From positions 1-64,000 of the forward strand of contig ONRD01000021.1 of NCBI GenBank assembly GCA_900320185.1: 64,000 nt of DNA, read 5' to 3'. The notes beneath the pieces are model-generated. The model saw only the letters and a program-made list of their open reading frames with translations. It ran no database searches and had not been told where the DNA came from. The translations under genes and the position numbers were made by a program. The stretch's first letter is position 1; each line of letters starts with the position of its first letter. This document shows, in pieces, positions 24,528 to 31,167 of this stretch. This DNA comes from an uncultured Bacteroidales bacterium. GTDB taxonomy: Bacteria > Bacteroidota > Bacteroidia > Bacteroidales > UBA932.

Positions 24528-25781
24528 TTAGTCCAAAATATGAAATTCTTTCCTGTTCTCTTGTTTTATGACGCTGTCCCTAAATGATTTGTAACGGGAG
24601 TTGTATTTTTCAAGCCTGTGAATGTATGGAAATATGTTGTAGAAATTATTGTCAAGAAATTCTATTCCCAGCGAGACCCAGCAAACAACCGGCATGAGGA
24701 AGAATATTCTCCAAAAAGTAGAGGATTCAAGCCGGAATAGTAATAAGCTCATTCCAAAAAGAAGAGCTGGTATGACGAGTAATACCAAAGCATCTAAAAT
24801 GCTGAAGCCGATTACTTTTTTTGGTGGAGAATAGGAATCGCTCAAAATGCTCTCACAGAATTGGTAATATGGATTTGATAATATAATCGGATTCTTCACA
24901 TTAGTTCTTTTGGGTGAAAGCTTGATCAAAGCTGCGCTACAGTTGTTTGCCTCGCCAATATTAATTCCGACATAATTCCTCAACAGACATGGATTAGACA
25001 GTGTTGCGGCGATTGGTAACGGGCAGGATCCTTCATTAGCCTGTAATAGTGAGCGGATCTTATCATCCAGATTCTCACCTTCTTGAAATAGTTTTGCCGC
25101 CCAACTCTTCAACTCAATCTCAATCTCTTTATCGTAAGAAGGGCGTTTCTCTTTTGAGCTATGGTAACCCTTGATCCAAGCAGTCATTTCGGCCTCATAA
25201 TACTCAAAGGTGTCATTTATGAACCTTGACTTGATTACAAGTTCGAAAAGACTCACAAATCGTTTGACTTTTCTGTTTAAATCTGAGTCATTGATTAGCA
25301 CCTCTTTATGGAGATACAAGTTGTACAAATTCACTATTTGAGGCAAGCAAGATTCCTTAAAACTATCATGGACTTCTTTGATATGAGGTAATTTCTCTTG
25401 TGCTTGAATTTTTTTACTCGATAGGACCGCGTCTTCTCGGGCTTGTGCCTTAACAGAGGCTTCTTTTCTCTTTTTATCAGCTGCAATGCCACAATAGGTT
25501 TTCCCAATCAAAGACACGATGTCGAAACCTGCTTTTAAATATGGTGATTTTGAGACCATTTGCCCAAGGATAGCGACAGCTTCAATGGAAGCATTCACCT
25601 CATTCTGGAATTCGGCTATGGATTTATCTACTGCCGCAAGGTCTTTTGTTATTACAGCGAGTTCTTTATCGTATTTGTCAATAGATTGGAAAAGGGACTT
25701 CACATCATCTTGAAGCCCTTCCAAACTATTTGATATTAAGATGTTCGGTTTTCTATATTTCGCAATTTGGTTTGTTGGCAT
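24528..25781 (-). CDS. Helical/coiled-coil protein with C-terminal membrane hairpin, unknown function
   Basis: I do not recognise this 417-residue protein. Residues 20-75 form a probable coiled coil (VKSLFQSIDKYDKELAVITK, DLAAVDKSIAEFQNEV). A mildly hydrophobic stretch at about 70-95 (VAILGQMVSKSPYLKAGFDI) comes before a long basic helix (ADKKRKEASVKAQAREDA). Near the C-terminus are two transmembrane helices (ILDALVLLVIPALLFGMSLL and WRIFFLMPVVCWVSLGIEFL) and a cytosolic tail. The layout, a long helical bundle plus hydrophobic hairpin, is seen in membrane-remodelling and alpha-helical pore-forming proteins, but there is no motif proof. Its ATG at 25781 overlaps the upstream stop as TGATG, so the two proteins are made in coupled fashion. 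Confidence 0.7.
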   Translation of the reverse strand: MPTNQIAKYRKPNILISNSLEGLQDDVKSLFQSIDKYDKELAVITKDLAAVDKSIAEFQNEVNASIEAVAILGQMVSKSPYLKAGFDIVSLIGKTYCGIAADKKRKEASVKAQAREDAVLSSKKIQAQEKLPHIKEVHDSFKESCLPQIVNLYNLYLHKEVLINDSDLNRKVKRFVSLFELVIKSRFINDTFEYYEAEMTAWIKGYHSSKEKRPSYDKEIEIELKSWAAKLFQEGENLDDKIRSLLQANEGSCPLPIAATLSNPCLLRNYVGINIGEANNCSAALIKLSPKRTNVKNPIILSNPYYQFCESILSDSYSPPKKVIGFSILDALVLLVIPALLFGMSLLLFRLESSTFWRIFFLMPVVCWVSLGIEFLDNNFYNIFPYIHRLEKYNSRYKSFRDSVIKQENRKEFHILD

Positions 25782-26206
25782 CACAAAAGCTTGATCATCA
25801 TTTCAGATAAACGGTCCAAATACTTTCCGCTCATCTCAATTAATTTTTCTTGCAAAGTGGATTCGGCATTTCCATTCGTTTCCATCGCGAGAGCCTTATC
25901 CAAAATTTTTCCGATTTGCTCCTGAACGAATTTTAGATTGTCTTTAACCACAGGAACTCTCTCTCTATACTTAATAATATCCGCCTCTGTACTTGCTAGA
26001 AAAGCCTGCAATTTCACGTCCATAGAGTGCATTTGCATGTCTATTTCTTTCCATGAAGTAGTGGCATTCACGATGTGCATAGTCGTTTCACATATTTGAT
26101 TAACGAGAGACTCTGAGTTTATCTCTGTTGAAACCTCGCTACTTGCGTTTTGTGAAGGTGAAAGGTGTCCCTCCATTGAATCTGATTGGTTTACTATTCC
26201 TGGCAT
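25781..26206 (-). CDS. Small helical protein, unknown function, 141 aa
   Basis: I do not recognise this protein. After a low-complexity Ser/Glu/Asn-rich start (residues 1-35) the rest is predicted almost wholly helical with heptad-like spacing: CETTMHIVNATTSWKEIDMQ, KLQAFLASTEADIIKYRERV and FVQEQIGKILDKALAMETNG. It is soluble. Its stop overlaps the start of the 417-residue membrane protein (TGATG), so a stable 1:1 complex of two coiled-coil proteins is a reasonable guess. It is AT-rich like the rest of the operon. The gap to the small upstream gene is 55 bp. Confidence 0.65.
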   Translation of the reverse strand: MPGIVNQSDSMEGHLSPSQNASSEVSTEINSESLVNQICETTMHIVNATTSWKEIDMQMHSMDVKLQAFLASTEADIIKYRERVPVVKDNLKFVQEQIGKILDKALAMETNGNAESTLQEKLIEMSGKYLDRLSEMMIKLL

Positions 26207-26261
26207 AGATATTTGAATGTTTAGAATTCTATTTTAACCTTTATGACTAGGAAACTGTGGC

Positions 26262-26432
26262 CTATTTCTTTTTTGGCCCGATAAATGTTGATACAATCGA
26301 GCCTATAGCTGTAATCAAGGTTGCTAGAGCATTGAGGATATCCGCATCATGAGGATCGGTTCCATAGGATCCATCTGAGTTTTTGTGAAAATCACGCAAA
26401 TTGTTGCTAAGTTGTTTGTTGACTTTACTCAT
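26262..26432 (-). CDS. 56-aa peptide with hydrophobic C-terminal helix
   Basis: This short gene begins MSKVNKQLSNNLRDFHKNSD, continues GSYGTDPHDADILNALATLI and ends TAIGSIVSTFIGPKKK. The last 27 residues form one hydrophobic or amphipathic helix closed by three lysines, a pattern seen in small membrane-active peptides and in single-span subunits. It lies 2 bp after the zinc-ribbon gene's stop in a run of tightly packed genes, which supports it being real despite its length. No family is recognised. Confidence 0.55.
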   Translation of the reverse strand: MSKVNKQLSNNLRDFHKNSDGSYGTDPHDADILNALATLITAIGSIVSTFIGPKKK

Positions 26433-26434
26433 CT

Positions 26435-26611
26435 TTATTTTGTTTTGATTTTCTTTCCTAAAACATACACCGCCAGCGGGACACTGGGGCTGAGGTGTCC
26501 GCAGTTGGGACAGGGCATTGAGGGATAGTTCGATGGCCCGGCGGGAGCCGGGTCGACAAACATCTCAACCTTGAAAACCCCTTTACAGTTTGGACATTTG
26601 TAGTACGCCAT
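26435..26611 (-). CDS. 58-aa zinc-ribbon protein
   Basis: The product begins MAYYKCPNCKGVFKVEMFVD and carries a second CPNCGHLSPSVPL about 28 residues on: two CPxC knuckles that would hold one zinc ion, as in rubredoxin-like or transcript-factor-type ribbons. It is basic at the end (KKIKTK). It starts 3 bp after the preceding gene's stop and ends 2 bp before the next start, so it is embedded in the operon. Role unknown; zinc ribbons of this size usually bind nucleic acid or a protein partner. Confidence 0.65.
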   Translation of the reverse strand: MAYYKCPNCKGVFKVEMFVDPAPAGPSNYPSMPCPNCGHLSPSVPLAVYVLGKKIKTK

Positions 26612-26614
26612 GAC

Positions 26615-26830
26615 CTATTGTTTTTTCACGTCTAAATCCGACATGTTCAAGGCGTTGGCTTTCTTTAGGGAGATGCCGAACATACGCATAAAGGCGTCCT
26701 CAACGGCCTGGCCACCGTTCACGGTGACGGGATTATTGAAGGGAGAAACAACTTGAACGGTCATGCCTGGTTCTATCTGAACTCCGTTGCAAATCTTTTT
26801 GCGTTTTGTAGTGATAGTAAAAAGTGCCAT
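26615..26830 (-). CDS. 71-aa protein, DUF6140-like
   Basis: From the ATG at 26830: MALFTITTKRKKICNGVQIE, PGMTVQVVSPFNNPVTVNGG, then QAVEDAFMRMFGISLKKANA. It looks like a small beta-barrel-like N-terminal half (GVQIEPGMTVQV) with a helical tail and resembles small Bacteroidales proteins annotated as DUF6140; I am not certain of the family number. The open frame extends upstream to 26878, but that would cross the TACCTTTG promoter. It is the first gene of the eight-gene unit. Confidence 0.62.
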   Translation of the reverse strand: MALFTITTKRKKICNGVQIEPGMTVQVVSPFNNPVTVNGGQAVEDAFMRMFGISLKKANALNMSDLDVKKQ

Positions 26831-26867
26831 AACTGAAATATGAGTTTGATTATTCTGTACGTTAATG

Positions 26868-26906
26868 CAAAGGTACACTCGAAGCCTGCAAAAGTTTGGC
26901 AGGCTT
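26868..26906 (-). promoter_or_regulatory. Promoter and overlapping hairpin operator of the eight-gene operon
   Basis: The minus strand carries TACCTTTG at 26875-26868, 38 bp before the ATG at 26830. Directly upstream, across the -33 area, is an 8-bp inverted repeat, AAGCCTGC (26882-26889) and GCAGGCTT (26899-26906). A repressor bound there, for example the operon's own WYL protein, would block the promoter; the same sequence could also end the remnant methyltransferase transcript. Regulation is inferred. Confidence 0.55.
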
Positions 26907-26925
26907 GGAATGATTGGTATCTATT

Positions 26926-27248
26926 TCAACAGTTATTCGTTAATTCCTGGTACATCTTGAAGAGGCGGGCGACGATGTCGGATTCGGTGGCGTCTTTGGG
27001 GAAGCCGTAGGCCTCCAGGGAGGCGGCGTCGTTGGCGCGGTGGGCCTTCTGCAACTCATACGGCATGGTGAGGTCATCATATAAGTCTGCGAAGTTACTA
27101 TCCGGATTAATGCGCGAGCATAGAGGATTCCTTGAGCCGTTTGCTCTATCTTGGTCCTCTGTGCCTCTGTGACCTGTGGCCATGGGAAATTATTGTAGAC
27201 AACACTGCCAGCATAGCGAAAATCCGACTTTAAACATCCACATACCAT
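26926..27248 (-). pseudogene. C-terminal remnant of a large class I DNA methyltransferase, frameshifted
   Basis: Two frames together spell the C-terminus of YeeA/MmeI-type DNA methyltransferases: LKSDFRYAGSVVYNNFPWPQ and QRTKIEQTAQGILYARAL in one frame, then PDSNFADLYDDLTMPYELQK and AHRANDAASLEAYGFPKDAT in the next. The frame changes near 27112. The rest of the enzyme (over 700 residues) is absent, and the sequence upstream of 27245 is unrelated. This is a relic of a restriction-modification locus, consistent with a decayed defence island, and must be inactive. Confidence 0.78.
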
Positions 27249-27298
27249 CCACCTGCTGCATCAGCACAGTCATGTCATTCCTCGAAAGCATAGGCGTA

Positions 27299-28438
27299 TC
27301 AGATTATCTCACCGGCCCAGAGGGCTTTGAAAAAGTCGGTCACGTAGTAGAGGTCAATATCTCCGGAGCGTCTTGTCAGCGTGTCACGTGATACAATGAT
27401 TTGTTTGGCATCCGGGTGCTCTTCAACGAATCGCTTCAAACCTTTTTTGTGTTCGGTTTCCACGTGATCCGTCGACTTGATCTCAATGGCAACACGAGCA
27501 TCACCAATCACGGCATCAACTTCATCATTGTTGTAAGTATGCCAGTAGGTCAGTTCCTCTTCACTGCCGGTATATCCAAGGTATGCACGAATTTCCTGCA
27601 TCACGATGCTCTCAAAGGCGTGGCCATATTCAGGCGTTCCCGGCATCAGGTAGTAACGATGCAGCAGGTAGTTGGGGATGCCGACATCAAAGAAATAAAA
27701 CTTGGACGTCTGGTACAGTTTGCGTTTAATCACCTTTCTGTATGGTTTGACCTCGAATCCAAGGAGCGTGTCGTAGAGAATTTTGAAATAAGCCTTGGCC
27801 GTATTGACGGACACGCCGCAATCAGAGGCCACGTTGTCGTAATTCAGAATCTCAGTGTTTGTCACGGCTGCCACTTCGAGGAAACGCTCGAAAGTGTCGA
27901 TATTCTGTACCAGGGCTTCCTCTTCGACTTCTTCTTTGAGGTAAAGGTTTACATAGTTCTTGAGGCGAACCCTTGCATCCTTCACCATATAGTGACGGGG
28001 AATCATGCCGTTCTGGATGGCCCGGCTGAAGTCGTAATCAGGAATCTCAGCAAAAACGAGAGGATACAAGTTCTCCTCATTCGCCCTTCCCCCCAACTGA
28101 TTGACTCCGGCTTTCTTGATCTTCCTGGCGCTGGAGCCGCTCAAGATGAAGTACAGGCCATTCTCGACCATCAGTTTGTGTACCACATCCAGAAGCTCAG
28201 GGAGTTTCTGGATTTCATCCACGATGACCAGCGTCTGAGGAGGATACTTCACCAGCATCTCGTAGAAATCCATCGCACGGCGCTTGAAGCGCTTCCGGGT
28301 ATCAGGGTCGAGGAGGTCAACGTATATCGCTTTTGGGAAACGTTCCCTCAAGAGCGTGGATTTCCCCACCTGGCGTCCGCCAAACAGGAACATCCCTTCA
28401 TCAAGGCGGTTCTCTATATCGAATATCCTATGGTACAT
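27299..28438 (-). CDS. ATP-binding protein, AAA_14/DUF4143 family
   Basis: A 379-residue P-loop ATPase. Walker A is FGGRQVGKSTLL, Walker B LVIVDEIQKLPELL, and sensor ILSGSSARKIK. A winged-helix segment (NYDNVASDCGVSVNTAKAYF) and the DUF4143 PD-(D/E)xK-like end (NNDEVDAVIGDARVAIEIKS) follow. The first in-frame codon at 28471 is TTG; the ATG at 28438 (MYHRIFDIENRLDEG) gives the normal family start. Such proteins are common in Bacteroidales accessory DNA and their role is not established; ATP-dependent DNA manipulation is assumed from the domain set. A TAAATTTG box at 28507-28500 probably drives it. Confidence 0.88.
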   Translation of the reverse strand: MYHRIFDIENRLDEGMFLFGGRQVGKSTLLRERFPKAIYVDLLDPDTRKRFKRRAMDFYEMLVKYPPQTLVIVDEIQKLPELLDVVHKLMVENGLYFILSGSSARKIKKAGVNQLGGRANEENLYPLVFAEIPDYDFSRAIQNGMIPRHYMVKDARVRLKNYVNLYLKEEVEEEALVQNIDTFERFLEVAAVTNTEILNYDNVASDCGVSVNTAKAYFKILYDTLLGFEVKPYRKVIKRKLYQTSKFYFFDVGIPNYLLHRYYLMPGTPEYGHAFESIVMQEIRAYLGYTGSEEELTYWHTYNNDEVDAVIGDARVAIEIKSTDHVETEHKKGLKRFVEEHPDAKQIIVSRDTLTRRSGDIDLYYVTDFFKALWAGEII

Positions 28439-28499
28439 AAGACTGTTGAAATTTTTCAGCGGCGTTGACAAAATTCACGAAAAATCGTCAGCGGCAATG

Positions 28500-28507
28500 C
28501 AAATTTA
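28500..28507 (-). promoter_or_regulatory. -7 box (TAAATTTG) for the DUF4143-type ATPase
   Basis: The minus-strand match to TAnnTTTG lies about 62 bp upstream of the ATG at 28438. Confidence 0.5.
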
Positions 28508-28549
28508 ACAAAGTTTATCTGAATACCAAAATCTTTGCGAAGTTTACCA

Positions 28550-28652
28550 TTATTTCTTCAATTCTTCATCGAATAGTTTCATGGCATCGGCCTTGGTTTT
28601 CTCGGCGATGGCAATGTAGGGTTTCATGGCCTGGTAGTCGGAGTGGCCGGCG
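28550..28652 (-). pseudogene. Last 33 codons of a tyrosine recombinase/integrase
   Basis: The minus strand reads AGHSDYQAMKPYIAIAEKTK then ADAMKLFDEELKK and stop. GHSDYxAMKPY is the end of the catalytic domain of Bacteroidales tyrosine integrases: the His of the HxxR...H/W triad in GH, and the nucleophilic Tyr in KPY nine residues later. Everything N-terminal is missing: at 28653 the sequence switches abruptly to the right copy of the 96-bp inverted repeat. It is therefore a scar of a mobile element, not a functional gene. Confidence 0.75.
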
Positions 28653-28748
28653 CTAACTATGATAATCGGTTTGTCTGCTATCAATGTGTCTCCAAAGCCG
28701 GCAGTTACGCCATCACCCTCGTTTATATGCACGGCCCGGCCACACTGG
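28653..28748 (-). repeat. 96-bp perfect inverted repeat, right copy
   Basis: The exact reverse complement of 13109-13204. Here the copy sits between the integrase tail (28652) and the hairpin-rich spacer (28749), with no gene around it that it could belong to. Read on the plus strand it encodes NYDNRFVCYQCVSKAGSYAI, the C-terminal part of the small secreted protein at the other copy. Confidence 0.95.
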
Positions 28749-29117
28749 TGCCCGGATTATGGACACTCAAAATGACAACTGGTAACTATATGTAGGTCGA
28801 CTGATGCCGCCTACCAGGTGCCGAAATGCGGCGAGCCGGGAGCGGCAGGAACAAAGGGAAAGCCGATACTGTCTTAAAAGCGCACAAGATTCAATGAGCG
28901 GATACGACGATAGCTCGAACCTTCGCAGGTCGAGCCGATCGTGCTCCATATTTCTCTTTTGACCCGCAGATTATCTGCGGGACGATTGGTAATCGTCGGC
29001 CAGCCTGCGGGCTGTATCGACGTCAAAGACGATCCGTCGCCCGATGCGGGAGACGACGGCAGGGCGGAGGATTCAATAATGTGCCAAACAATAAACTGGA
29101 TGATGGACAATCGTTGC
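28749..29117. other. Hairpin-dense non-coding spacer
   Basis: No supportable gene lies in these 369 bp. Instead there are consecutive inverted repeats: CTCG-A-ACCT/AGGT-CGAG (28914-28934, loop TCGC, one bulge), CCCGCAGA/TCTGCGGG (28963-28981, loop TTA), GACGATT/AATCGTC (28981-28997, loop GGT), CAGCC/GGCTG (29001-29014, loop TGCG), and CCGTCG/CGACGG (29034-29059) enclosing CCCG/CGGG. Another pair, GCCGC/GCGGC, occurs near 28806-28835. The density suggests a structured RNA or a recombination/transfer site (oriT or attachment site) of the mobile element whose integrase tail lies next to it. Confidence 0.6.
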
Positions 29118-30248
29118 TTATTCTACAAGGAATTCATAGACGTTTGACGGATTGATCGTCTTGAACGTCGCTCCAGGATAAGCCTCTGCGAATGATTTGG
29201 GGCAGGAGGCGTTCTCTTCCGGATTCCATTTGAATTCGTAAGCAGTGATTTTCCCGTCTTCTTCCTCTATCAAATCAATCTCTTTCTTTGCGGTGGTTCT
29301 CCAGAAGTATCTGCTTGCAAAGGAACGGTCGTATTCGAGTTTTTTCATTCGCTCAGCCACCAGCCAGTTCTCCCACATATGGCCCACTTCCCGATGGTCC
29401 CGAAGTTCAATGGGCGCAAAGTTCCCGATAATGGCGTTACGGATACCCATGTCCCAAAAATAAATTTTCTTGTCGAATTTGAGCTCATTGCGAAGGTTGC
29501 GGGCAAAGGATGGGAGCCGGAAGATAATGTAGCATTTCTCCAGGATGTCGATGTACTTCTCGACAGTCTTGGAGTCGATACGGATGAGATTGGCAATCTC
29601 GCTATAACTGACTTGGGAACCAATCTGGAAAGCCAAGGCGCGAAGGAGGGATTCAAGTTTATCCTGTTTAGCAATTCCCTTGATATTCAAGATGTCTTTG
29701 TAGAGATAACTATCCATCAGTTCTTTTAGCACAATACGCTCTTCCCCGGGGGAGGTCACCACTTCCGGATAGTTGCCATATAAAAGACGCTGAGGCAGGA
29801 GACGAGTTTGCTCCAACAGACTTGAATCATCCACCAACTCTTTGAAAGAAAGCGGGAAGAGTTTGAATTCTCGCTTGCGACCGGAGAGGGATTCGTTGAC
29901 TTCTTCGGCCAGTTCAAAAGCAGAACTACCTGTAGCTACTAGTCGGATATCCTTCATCTTGTCAGTCACGAGTTTAAGGACATTGCCGATATCGTCTATC
30001 TTTTGAGCCTCGTCAATGACCACAGTAGTGGCTTTGCCAAAGATAGCGCGGAGACGGGTTGAGGTAGCGTCTTTGAGGATGGCGCGGACATCAGCCTCAT
30101 CTCCATCCAGGAACAGGACATTTTCCTCTCCAGAGAAGAGTGCCTCAGTGAGGGTGGATTTCCCTACCTGACGAGCCCCCATGATGGTGACGGCCTTCTT
30201 GCCGGCAAGGGCCTTACGGATATTCTCTTCAATGCTCCTATGGATCAT
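29118..30248 (-). CDS. ATP-binding protein, AAA_14/DUF4143 family (second)
   Basis: A 376-residue P-loop ATPase with Walker A IMGARQVGKSTLTEAL, Walker B TVVIDEAQKIDDI, sensor VATGSSAFELAEE, a winged helix (SYSEIANLIRIDSKTVEKYI) and the DUF4143 nuclease-like end (FWRTTAKKEIDLIEEEDGKI, ITAYEFKW). It shares architecture but little sequence with the ATPase at 27299-28438, so the two are not a recent duplication. The ATG is at 30248; a TATCTTCG -7 box lies 19 bp upstream, and a 25-bp direct repeat covers the -33 area. Single-gene transcript; function unproven, as for the whole family. Confidence 0.88.
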   Translation of the reverse strand: MIHRSIEENIRKALAGKKAVTIMGARQVGKSTLTEALFSGEENVLFLDGDEADVRAILKDATSTRLRAIFGKATTVVIDEAQKIDDIGNVLKLVTDKMKDIRLVATGSSAFELAEEVNESLSGRKREFKLFPLSFKELVDDSSLLEQTRLLPQRLLYGNYPEVVTSPGEERIVLKELMDSYLYKDILNIKGIAKQDKLESLLRALAFQIGSQVSYSEIANLIRIDSKTVEKYIDILEKCYIIFRLPSFARNLRNELKFDKKIYFWDMGIRNAIIGNFAPIELRDHREVGHMWENWLVAERMKKLEYDRSFASRYFWRTTAKKEIDLIEEEDGKITAYEFKWNPEENASCPKSFAEAYPGATFKTINPSNVYEFLVE

Positions 30249-30266
30249 AATATGCTTCTTTTTATG

Positions 30267-30350
30267 CGAAGATAGAGAATTATGGATAAGATTCCAAGAA
30301 AATTATAAAATTCTCGGAATTAAATCCAAGAAAAATATAAAATTCACGGA
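30267..30350 (-). promoter_or_regulatory. Promoter and tandem operator-like direct repeats
   Basis: On the minus strand a TATCTTCG -7 box lies at 30274-30267. Two 25-bp direct repeats, 30294-30318 and 30326-30350 (CCAAGAAAA..ATAAAATTC.CGGA, 3 mismatches), have a 32-bp period, about three helical turns, and cover the -33 region and upstream. They look like paired repressor or activator sites for the adjacent ATPase gene. The rest of 30249-30414 is AT-rich with nothing else recognisable. Confidence 0.5.
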
Positions 30351-30414
30351 AAGCTACAGCAACCCATTGAACTTCGTCATCCAAAAGGTCGGGCAGGGTG
30401 GACCTGTTCCGGGG

Positions 30415-31005
30415 CTATAATCCTATGCCGATATGGAAACCCACCGTGTTCGTAGAATACGTCGGTCCAAGGAACAGGTGGAGGTTTTTCCAGAACCGGA
30501 AGCGGATGCCCGGCTGCAGGGAGGCGGCAAACAGGACTTCACCTTTTCTGTAGCCAATCGTTTCCGTTGTTTCTCCGGTATCAGGGTTGCGGGGGTACCC
30601 GCCGTCGATCCTGTAGACATACCCTGCGCCGACCGCGGTGTCCAGATAGAAGGCGACAATGTCTTTCTTGCTGAGATGGAAGTATCTTCGCATGAAGAGA
30701 CCGCCGGAAAGGGAATAGACATTGGCAGGAGCGGCATCGATGAAGGTACTCCCCGGCCAGACCATCAATCCGAACGTCCGCTTCCCGTCAATTCTGACTC
30801 CTCCTGTAAAAGCGTATCCCCCCGTGATGAATCCTGTATATGCCCGGGCGGTAAACTCCGGTTTCCAGTTCTTCCTGCCTTCCTGGGAAAAAGCTTGTTT
30901 CATATCCTCCGTCCATGAGGGTATGATGCCCTCATCCGCAACCTGAGCCTTTATCGATGTGCAGCAGACCGACAACAGGATAAGTATCAGTAAAGTACGT
31001 TTCAT
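30415..31005 (-). CDS. Secreted outer-membrane beta-barrel-type protein
   Basis: A 196-residue protein with signal peptide MKRTLLILILLSVCCTSIKA (cleavage after KAQ) and a C-terminal part of alternating hydrophobic beta strands: EFTARAYTGFITGGYAFTGG, MRRYFHLSKKDIVAFYLDTA, GYVYRIDGG, LFAASLQPGIRFRFWKNLHL and NTVGFHIGIGL, ending near an aromatic/hydrophobic last strand. This is the look of a small 8-strand outer-membrane barrel. Codon use and GC are again core-like, so the right edge of the accessory region lies near 30.4 kb. Ligand or function unknown. Confidence 0.68.
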   Translation of the reverse strand: MKRTLLILILLSVCCTSIKAQVADEGIIPSWTEDMKQAFSQEGRKNWKPEFTARAYTGFITGGYAFTGGVRIDGKRTFGLMVWPGSTFIDAAPANVYSLSGGLFMRRYFHLSKKDIVAFYLDTAVGAGYVYRIDGGYPRNPDTGETTETIGYRKGEVLFAASLQPGIRFRFWKNLHLFLGPTYSTNTVGFHIGIGL

Positions 31006-31091
31006 GTAAAGTGTTTTTGGGGAAGCGAGGCCCAGCCTGTCGCTTCATATAATATAATCCACGGCAGGAGATATCTTGCATGGGCATAAAC

Positions 31092-31138
31092 GGAAACTGC
31101 TTCCGGTAATCCGTCTGGATCTTTCCGGAAGCAGTTCC
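31092..31138 (-). terminator. Long hairpin downstream of glyA
   Basis: A perfect 12-bp stem, AACTGCTTCCGG (31095-31106) and CCGGAAGCAGTT (31125-31136), extended by GGA/TCC on the outside, lies 30-75 bp after the glyA stop. The T tract on the minus strand is weak (GTTTATG), so it may be a terminator or an mRNA-stabilising 3' hairpin. Confidence 0.55.
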
Positions 31139-31167
31139 AATGGACTTATGAAGGGCCCGCAAAGGGA

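Noticed and set aside
28874..29110. Minus-strand open frame of 78 codons
   Set aside because: It covers the hairpin array; the palindromes explain its sequence constraint better than a protein would. No start context or similarity was seen.
27299..30248. Recent tandem duplication of the two DUF4143 ATPases
   Set aside because: Walker motifs and architecture match, but the rest of the sequences differ widely, so they are separate acquisitions or an ancient split.
12867..30420. Classic genomic island with direct repeats of the tRNA-Ala 3' end
   Set aside because: I looked for the tRNA 3' sequence near the integrase tail and up to 30.4 kb and found only 7-base matches (TGCTCCA near 28.94 kb), which is chance level.
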